Below the pieces are notes generated by a model. That model saw only the letters and a list, made by a program, of their open reading frames with translations. It did no database searches and was not told the origin of the DNA. A DNA stretch of 23,888 nt from Ruminococcus sp. UBA4240 (GTDB lineage Bacteria > Bacillota > Clostridia > Oscillospirales > Ruminococcaceae), in assembly GCA_002395525.1 (NCBI GenBank), contig DGXE01000036.1, forward strand, positions 1 to 23,888, in the 5' to 3' direction. Both the position numbers and the translations under genes were made by a program. Shown piece after piece: positions 21,104-23,888 of this stretch. Position 1 is the first letter of the stretch. Every line of letters starts with the position of its first letter.

Positions 21104-22147
21104 TCATTCAAGAGCACCCGCAAGCACATCGCAGTTGCCCTGCATAAGGGAGATGTAGGTAGCCCCCCCTGCAATATCCTCCCTTGATACGGACTGGAGG
21201 GAGTTGAGCTCCGCAATTTCAACGCTCCTGCCGGATGTGCTGATGATGGTATCGGCGATCCCGCTTTCAGAGCTTTCGAGTATGAATATGGTCTTGCAGT
21301 CAAGCTCCTTTACCTTGTCCGCAAGGAATGTGACGGTCTCAAAGCTGGCCTCGGTCTCGGCGGAGCAGCCGATAAAGGCAGCATAGTAGTCAAGGCCGTA
21401 GTCGTCCACAAAGTAGCGGAAGGGGAATCTGTCCCCGAATATGAGCGTCCTTGCAGAGGAGCCGTCCACAACCGCCTTAAAGCTGCTGTCAAGCTCATCC
21501 AGCCTTGCAGTGTAGTCTTCAAGGTTCGCCCTGTAATCAGCGGCATTTGCGGGATCGATAGCTTCCATATTCCTTTCTATCTCCGCACAGAATATCCTTG
21601 CGTTTCTCAGGGAGAGCCATACGTGCTCGTCATATTCTTCCTCATCATGATCGTGGTCGTCGTCATGGTCATCCTCGTCATGATCGTCTTCCTGCATACC
21701 CTCCTTCAGCTCCTCCACCTTGGCGGAGTCACCCAGCACATCCAGAAGGCTTATGACCCTCATATCCTTGTTCTGTGCATCCTCAAGGGCATCCTCCACC
21801 CACTCATCGGACTCCCCGCCAACATATATGAACAGGTCGCAGTCAGAGATCTTCATCATATCGTCCATTGTGGGCTGATAGCTGTGCAGATCCACACCGT
21901 TGTCAAGAAGATATGTGACCTGAGCCTCATCTGCATGGCTGCCGAGTATCTCCCTTGTCCAGTCATATGCGGGGAAAATAGTGCAAACCACGCTGAAAGG
22001 CTCACCCCCCGCAGGGGCAGCCGTATCCGCAGCTGCGGCGGTGCTTGCAGAGGTATTGACAGAGCCATTCCCTGCGCCGCAGCCGGTCAATGCCGCCGCA
22101 GCTATGGCAAGCGCAAGGGCATAAGCCCCCATTTTTTTCTTAAACAT
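21104..22147 (-). CDS. ZnuA-like metal ABC transporter substrate-binding lipoprotein
   Basis: 347-residue binding protein of the cluster A-I metal family (ZnuA/TroA). It has a lipoprotein signal peptide (lipobox LTGC, Cys23), an Ala/Thr linker, His88 in DLHSYQPT, an acidic His-rich loop at about 153-175 (HDEDDHDDDHDHDEEE) and His175 in EHVWLSL. The position of the third family His is occupied by GDRFPF (238-243), so metal coordination probably differs from classic ZnuA. The His-rich loop suggests zinc, while the operators look Fur-type. The ATG at 22145-22147 has GGAGG upstream; longer in-frame versions have none. No permease or ATPase genes adjoin it, so it must use components encoded elsewhere or act alone. 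Confidence 0.87.
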   Translation of the reverse strand: MFKKKMGAYALALAIAAAALTGCGAGNGSVNTSASTAAAADTAAPAGGEPFSVVCTIFPAYDWTREILGSHADEAQVTYLLDNGVDLHSYQPTMDDMMKISDCDLFIYVGGESDEWVEDALEDAQNKDMRVISLLDVLGDSAKVEELKEGMQEDDHDEDDHDDDHDHDEEEYDEHVWLSLRNARIFCAEIERNMEAIDPANAADYRANLEDYTARLDELDSSFKAVVDGSSARTLIFGDRFPFRYFVDDYGLDYYAAFIGCSAETEASFETVTFLADKVKELDCKTIFILESSESGIADTIISTSGRSVEIAELNSLQSVSREDIAGGATYISLMQGNCDVLAGALE

Positions 22148-22234
22148 AACAGAACCTCCAAACTGCGAGGACAGCCACAGCACCTCTGCCCCGCACGAAA
22201 ACCGCCTGCCCCCATGGGGCGGCACTGCATAAAT

Positions 22235-22249
22235 TGATAATGGTTATCA
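22235..22249. promoter_or_regulatory. Fur-family box at the znuA-like promoter
   Basis: TGATAATGGTTATCA differs at one position from the 7-1-7 Fur consensus TGATAATNATTATCA, and the symmetry extends outward (AATTGATAA / TTCAATT). It lies just downstream of the -10, over the expected transcription start, a repressor position. Fur, Zur and PerR boxes are similar, so the metal sensed is not certain. Confidence 0.75.
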
Positions 22250-22260
22250 TTTTCAATTTA

Positions 22261-22289
22261 ATTATATACATTTATGCCGCCCTTGTCAA
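22261..22289 (-). promoter_or_regulatory. Promoter of the znuA-like gene
   Basis: Minus strand: perfect -35 TTGACA (22284-22289), 17-nt spacer, perfect -10 TATAAT (22261-22266). A fully consensus promoter behind a Fur-type box fits strong derepression under metal shortage. The leader is about 107 nt. Confidence 0.85.
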
Positions 22290-22323
22290 TATTATTCTCT
22301 CAACTTCTAACTCTTCGTCAAAT

Positions 22324-22338
22324 TGATAATCATTCTCA
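22324..22338. promoter_or_regulatory. Second Fur-family box upstream of the znuA-like promoter
   Basis: TGATAATCATTCTCA, one mismatch from the 7-1-7 consensus; the symmetry extends to AAATTGA/TCAATTT on both sides (22320-22342). It lies about 35 bases upstream of the -35. Confidence 0.65.
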
Positions 22339-22361
22339 ATTTGTTTTTGTAAAATATCAAT

Positions 22362-22385
22362 AAAAAAAGGGAGGTCATTCCCTCC
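22362..22385 (-). terminator. Terminator-like hairpin on the minus strand with no gene attached
   Basis: GGGAGG/CCTCCC stem (22369-22374 with 22380-22385, loop of 5) followed on the minus strand by seven U. No minus-strand coding gene ends here. It could stop read-through from the antitoxin RNAs, or be left from a lost third toxin-antitoxin copy whose end is marked by TTGTCAATA at 22411. Confidence 0.6.
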
Positions 22386-22445
22386 CTGCAGCACATCGCC
22401 ATGACAGCTATTGTCAATATCCGGACTTAATTACCGCTTTGTTAC

Positions 22446-22474
22446 TTGACCTGTCCCGTAAAGTACGCTATAAT
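22446..22474 (+). promoter_or_regulatory. Promoter of toxin copy 1
   Basis: Plus strand: -35 TTGACC (22446-22451), 17-nt spacer, -10 TATAAT (22469-22474). Transcript start near 22481, giving a leader of about 65 nt. Confidence 0.85.
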
Positions 22475-22521
22475 GGTAATGGAGTGTCGCACACTTCAAG
22501 CGATAGGCGGTTCTATTCTAT

Positions 22522-22537
22522 CCTCCGGAAACGGAGG
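22522..22537 (+). promoter_or_regulatory. Hairpin sequestering the toxin 1 ribosome binding site
   Basis: CCTCCG-GAAA-CGGAGG: a 6-bp stem capped by a GNRA tetraloop that buries most of the GGAGGTGA ribosome binding site (22533-22540). Copy 2 has the same stem with GAGA, another GNRA loop. This resembles the 5' stem-loop that limits translation in the pAD1 par (Fst) toxin mRNA. Confidence 0.75.
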
Positions 22538-22545
22538 TGATATTC

Positions 22546-22638
22546 ATGTCACCGATGGAAGTATTTACTTTTGTCATTATGCTTACCGATATTATTTCGT
22601 TGGTTTTAGCATTGGCTATGAATAATAAAAAGAAATAA
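22546..22638 (+). CDS. Type I toxin, small membrane peptide (Fst/holin-like), copy 1
   Basis: 30-residue peptide MSPMEVFTFVIMLTDIISLV followed by LALAMNNKKK: one hydrophobic helix and a polylysine tail, the pattern of Fst/TxpA and so-called putative holin-like toxins of Firmicutes. When overproduced, such peptides damage the membrane. GGAGGTGA lies five bases before the ATG but is masked by a hairpin. The stop codon is inside the stem of a bidirectional terminator shared with a convergent antisense RNA (22630-22730). Assignment rests on architecture and peptide type, not on a database match. Confidence 0.8.
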   Translation: MSPMEVFTFVIMLTDIISLVLALAMNNKKK

Positions 22639-22670
22639 CCGCCCCCGACCAAAGGCTGCGGTTATTTCTT
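22630..22670. terminator. Bidirectional terminator of toxin 1 and its antitoxin RNA
   Basis: 13-bp perfect stem AAGAAATAACCGC/GCGGTTATTTCTT (22630-22642 with 22658-22670). On the minus strand the run TTTTTATTATT follows. The two convergent transcripts overlap across it, as in the par locus. Confidence 0.82.
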
Positions 22671-22730
22671 CACAATAACTAAGACCGGAGGGAGAACCGC
22701 TTACATTGCTGTGCGGCACTCTTCCTATCT
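22630..22730 (-). ncRNA. Predicted antitoxin RNA of module 1
   Basis: A fully consensus minus-strand promoter (TTGACA 22760-22765, 17-nt spacer, TATAAT 22737-22742) faces the toxin gene and would make an RNA of about 100 nt ending at the shared terminator. Besides the terminator overlap, it carries CCTCCGG (complement of CCGGAGG at 22686-22692), able to pair with the toxin's CGGAGG ribosome binding site. Its 5' end (plus-strand GCGGCACTCTTC) matches GTCGCACACTTC of the toxin leader at 9 of 12 positions, so the RNAs are partly complementary there. No open reading frame is evident. Confidence 0.75.
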
Positions 22731-22793
22731 GTATACATTATACACCCTCAAAGAGCCTTTGTCAATACCCGGACTTAATTACCGCTTTGTAAC

Positions 22794-22822
22794 TTGACCT
22801 GTCCCGTAAAGTACGCTATAAT
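22794..22822 (+). promoter_or_regulatory. Promoter of toxin copy 2
   Basis: Plus strand: -35 TTGACC (22794-22799), 17-nt spacer, -10 TATAAT (22817-22822), with the same spacer sequence as copy 1. Confidence 0.85.
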
Positions 22823-22868
22823 GGTAATGGAGTGTCGCACACTTCAAGCGATAGGCGGTTCAATTCTG

Positions 22869-22884
22869 CCTCCGGAGACGGAGG
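22869..22884 (+). promoter_or_regulatory. Hairpin sequestering the toxin 2 ribosome binding site
   Basis: CCTCCG-GAGA-CGGAGG. The loop differs from copy 1 (GAAA) yet stays a GNRA tetraloop, and the stem is unchanged, which argues that the structure is selected. Confidence 0.75.
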
Positions 22885-22892
22885 TGATCATG

Positions 22893-22976
22893 ATGACAGT
22901 GATCGAAGTATTAACTTTATTGCTGCTGATAACCGAGATTATCTCTCTGGTAAGTGATCATAACAAAAAGAAATAA
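22893..22976 (+). CDS. Type I toxin, small membrane peptide (Fst/holin-like), copy 2
   Basis: 27-residue peptide MTVIEVLTLLLLITEIISLV followed by SDHNKKK. The MTVxEVLTL opening, single helix and lysine tail closely match the putative holin-like toxin pattern. The ATG at 22893 keeps the five-base spacing from GGAGGTGA seen in copy 1; an ATG three bases earlier is too close to it. Compared with copy 1 it keeps EV, the TxII/TEII region, ISLV and NKKK but differs in about half its residues. Confidence 0.82.
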   Translation: MTVIEVLTLLLLITEIISLVSDHNKKK

Positions 22977-23008
22977 CCGCCCCCACCCAAAGGTAACGGT
23001 TATTTCTT
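22968..23008. terminator. Bidirectional terminator of toxin 2 and its antitoxin RNA
   Basis: 12-bp perfect stem AAGAAATAACCG/CGGTTATTTCTT (22968-22979 with 22997-23008), overlapping the toxin stop codon as in copy 1; a T-run lies on each side. Confidence 0.82.
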
Positions 23009-23067
23009 ATGCAATAATCATACCGGAGGAGAACCGCTGACGTCGTCGTGCGGCACTCTTCCTGTCT
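22968..23067 (-). ncRNA. Predicted antitoxin RNA of module 2
   Basis: Minus-strand promoter TTGACA (23097-23102), 17-nt spacer, TATAAT (23074-23079), fully consensus, directs an RNA of about 100 nt toward the toxin and ends at the shared terminator. It again contains CCTCCGG near its middle, facing the toxin's masked ribosome binding site sequence. The spacer differs from module 1 while both hexamers are preserved. Confidence 0.75.
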
Positions 23068-23117
23068 CTATACATTATACACTATCAAAGGGTTTTTGTC
23101 AATACTTTGCATTTATT

Positions 23118-23819
23118 TTAGTTTACCTTTACCCTTATGGTCATTGATGTAGTGCCGCACTTGCAGGTGATGTCCGCAGTGCCTACCTTGACAGCTGTTA
23201 TTTTGCCGCCTGAGACAGTGGCAACGCTCTTATCCGTGGTGCTCCATGTCACCTTTGCCCCGCTTGCGGAGGTGAGCGGGTTCAGTGTAAGGATTTCCCC
23301 CGCCTTAATTGCAGTCGAAAAGCCTACAAGCTTTGCATTGGAACTGTTGTTCGCTGTTCCGGGGGTGGTGACTTTGAATTTGAAATTTGTTACTTCACTG
23401 ACAAGGAAATTCTGCCATGTATATACCTTGATGTAGTAGGTGCCCTTTTTCACGGTAAAAGCAGCATATCCGCTGGCTTTACCGCTGTCGCTTGAAGTAC
23501 GCAGTCCAAAGCTGTTGTCATTATCCAGCCTGCCTACAGTGGCTTTACTGTCATCGGGATAAACCTCTGCACCATTTTTGTCAAAAAGCTGGAAATAGGT
23601 CGGATATGAACATTCCTTAGTGAGTTGAGCCGTTATCTTTAATGTTCCCTTCTCCGTGTCGATCTTGTACCACCGGGCACTTTCGGTATTTCCGCTGTAG
23701 GTCTTTCCAGATTCGATCTTGCTTGCGGTGTCCATGTCCTTGCCGGCTGCAAATGCACTTGCTGCGGGCATTGCAAGCATCAGCAGGGCGGTGAGTATCA
23801 GTGCGATTATCTTCTTCAT
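23118..23819 (-). CDS. Secreted protein with PPC-like N-terminal region and C-terminal BIG2 domain
   Basis: 233-residue exported protein of unknown role. A signal peptide (MKKIIALILTALLMLAMPAA, likely cut after SAFA) is followed by a beta-rich region of about 120 residues resembling the pre-peptidase C-terminal (PPC) fold: ARWYKIDTEKGTLKITAQL, YFQLFDKNG, AAFTVKKGTYYIKVYTW. A short linker leads to a bacterial Ig-like BIG2 domain (VTWSTTDKSVATVSGGKITAVKVGTADITCKCG, read in parts). Both folds are common in cell-surface proteins that bind polymers or other proteins; no catalytic domain or cell-wall anchor is present. GGAGG lies seven bases before the ATG. Confidence 0.82.
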   Translation of the reverse strand: MKKIIALILTALLMLAMPAASAFAAGKDMDTASKIESGKTYSGNTESARWYKIDTEKGTLKITAQLTKECSYPTYFQLFDKNGAEVYPDDSKATVGRLDNDNSFGLRTSSDSGKASGYAAFTVKKGTYYIKVYTWQNFLVSEVTNFKFKVTTPGTANNSSNAKLVGFSTAIKAGEILTLNPLTSASGAKVTWSTTDKSVATVSGGKITAVKVGTADITCKCGTTSMTIRVKVN

Positions 23820-23834
23820 TTCATATCCTCCTCA

Positions 23835-23873
23835 AATGGTAATTTTAAGCACAATAAATAGTGCATTACCATT
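23835..23873. promoter_or_regulatory. Long interrupted palindrome upstream of the secreted-protein gene
   Basis: Outer arms AATGGTAAT/ATTACCATT (23835-23843 with 23865-23873) and inner arms GCAC/GTGC (23849-23852 with 23861-23864). It covers the region where a promoter must lie (a TAAAAT-like -10 is possible on the minus strand), so it may be an operator or a leader hairpin. Confidence 0.45.
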
Positions 23874-23876
23874 CTA

Positions 23877-23888
23877 CCCCCCCCCCCC
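23877..23888. repeat. Homopolymer run of 12 C at the window edge
   Basis: Twelve consecutive C (G on the transcribed strand) lie about 57 bases upstream of the secreted-protein start codon. It is either a contig end artefact or a slippage-prone tract that could alter promoter spacing. Confidence 0.9.

Larger units (their letters stand above)
22411..23102. repeat. Tandem duplication of a type I toxin-antitoxin module
   Basis: Two direct copies, 22411-22758 (348 bases) and 22759-23095 (337 bases). Each opens with TTGTCAATA, and the motif occurs a third time at 23096. From CCGGACTTAATTACCGCTTTG through the promoter and the toxin leader the copies are nearly identical (only a few differences over about 100 bases), while the toxin sequences have diverged. 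This suggests conserved regulatory RNA parts and relaxed or diversifying peptide sequence. Confidence 0.85.

Noticed and set aside
22148..22254. A Cys-rich overlapping reading frame in the leader of the znuA-like gene (contains CCGC)
   Set aside because: No ribosome binding site, no terminator in the leader, and the frame runs into the coding gene out of phase; no sign of attenuation.
1..23888. tRNA, rRNA, CRISPR arrays, intact insertion sequences or prophage genes
   Set aside because: None was recognised on reading both strands; the only repeats are the tandem toxin-antitoxin duplication and the hairpin array.

Overview
The window reads as a chromosomal segment of a low-to-mid GC anaerobic Firmicute of the class Clostridia, most likely a gut or rumen Ruminococcus-like organism (Oscillospiraceae). 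Reasons: clostridial-type ribosome binding sites (GGAGG, AGGTGA), a ferredoxin-dependent 2-oxoacid oxidoreductase, Fst/holin-like type I toxins, and near-consensus TTGACA-17-TATAAT promoters. The species is an inference. The right edge ends in a run of 12 C, which may be a contig end.

Layout. (1) 1-2475, minus: tig-clpP-clpX protein quality-control operon, with clpX cut by the window edge. (2) 2845-6347, plus: a two-gene signalling operon, a membrane chemoreceptor followed by a FIST-GGDEF diguanylate cyclase, closed by a bidirectional terminator. (3) 6440-19673, minus: fourteen co-oriented annotated genes plus a 15-codon leader peptide. In transcription order they are: a cysteine-pair lipoprotein and an SsuA/NMT1-type binding protein; an ABC ATPase and permease; porG-porD-porA-porB and a YbdL/KAT-like aminotransferase; a PaaK-like acyl-CoA ligase; a leader-peptide-controlled LCMT-type methyltransferase; and a LysR regulator with mccB (cystathionine gamma-lyase) and mccA (O-acetylserine-dependent cystathionine beta-synthase). 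(4) 20037-20882, plus: Mrp/NBP35 Fe-S carrier. (5) 20950-21095: an array of hairpins without a gene. (6) 21104-22147, minus: a ZnuA-like metal-binding lipoprotein with two Fur-type boxes. (7) 22411-23102: two tandem type I toxin-antitoxin modules. (8) 23118-23819, minus: a secreted protein with a PPC-like and a BIG2 domain.

Region 3 is the main discovery. Five promoters share one architecture: a TATAG-N7-CTATA-like palindrome (a LysR T-N11-A box), then exactly 22 nt, a -35, 17 nt and a -10. They precede the lipoprotein/binding-protein unit, the ATPase/permease unit, the por-aminotransferase unit, paaK, and lysR-mccB-mccA. The lipoprotein promoter has an 8-nt rather than 7-nt centre. The methyltransferase promoter carries a related site that abuts its -35. 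This defines a local regulon, probably controlled by the LysR encoded inside it.

The methyltransferase mRNA also begins with a leader that looks like a classical amino-acid attenuator. A 15-codon peptide, MMCVCCFYLYKRIDR, has three Cys codons near its start. Its stop codon overlaps a segment that can pair with the loop and arm of a strong terminator placed directly before the gene's ribosome binding site. This is a candidate cysteine-sensing attenuator.

Together the genes suggest a sulfur-starvation programme. MccA and MccB convert homocysteine to cysteine; the methyltransferase could turn SAM into SAH; the aminotransferase belongs to a subfamily that includes methionine/2-oxo-4-methylthiobutyrate transaminases. 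My inference, not shown by sequence alone, is that the transporter, CoA ligase and oxidoreductase take up a carboxylic acid (3-methylthiopropionate is the candidate that best fits) and reductively carboxylate it to a 2-oxoacid that is transaminated to methionine and then mined for cysteine sulfur. Salvage of aryl or branched-chain acids to amino acids is the main alternative.
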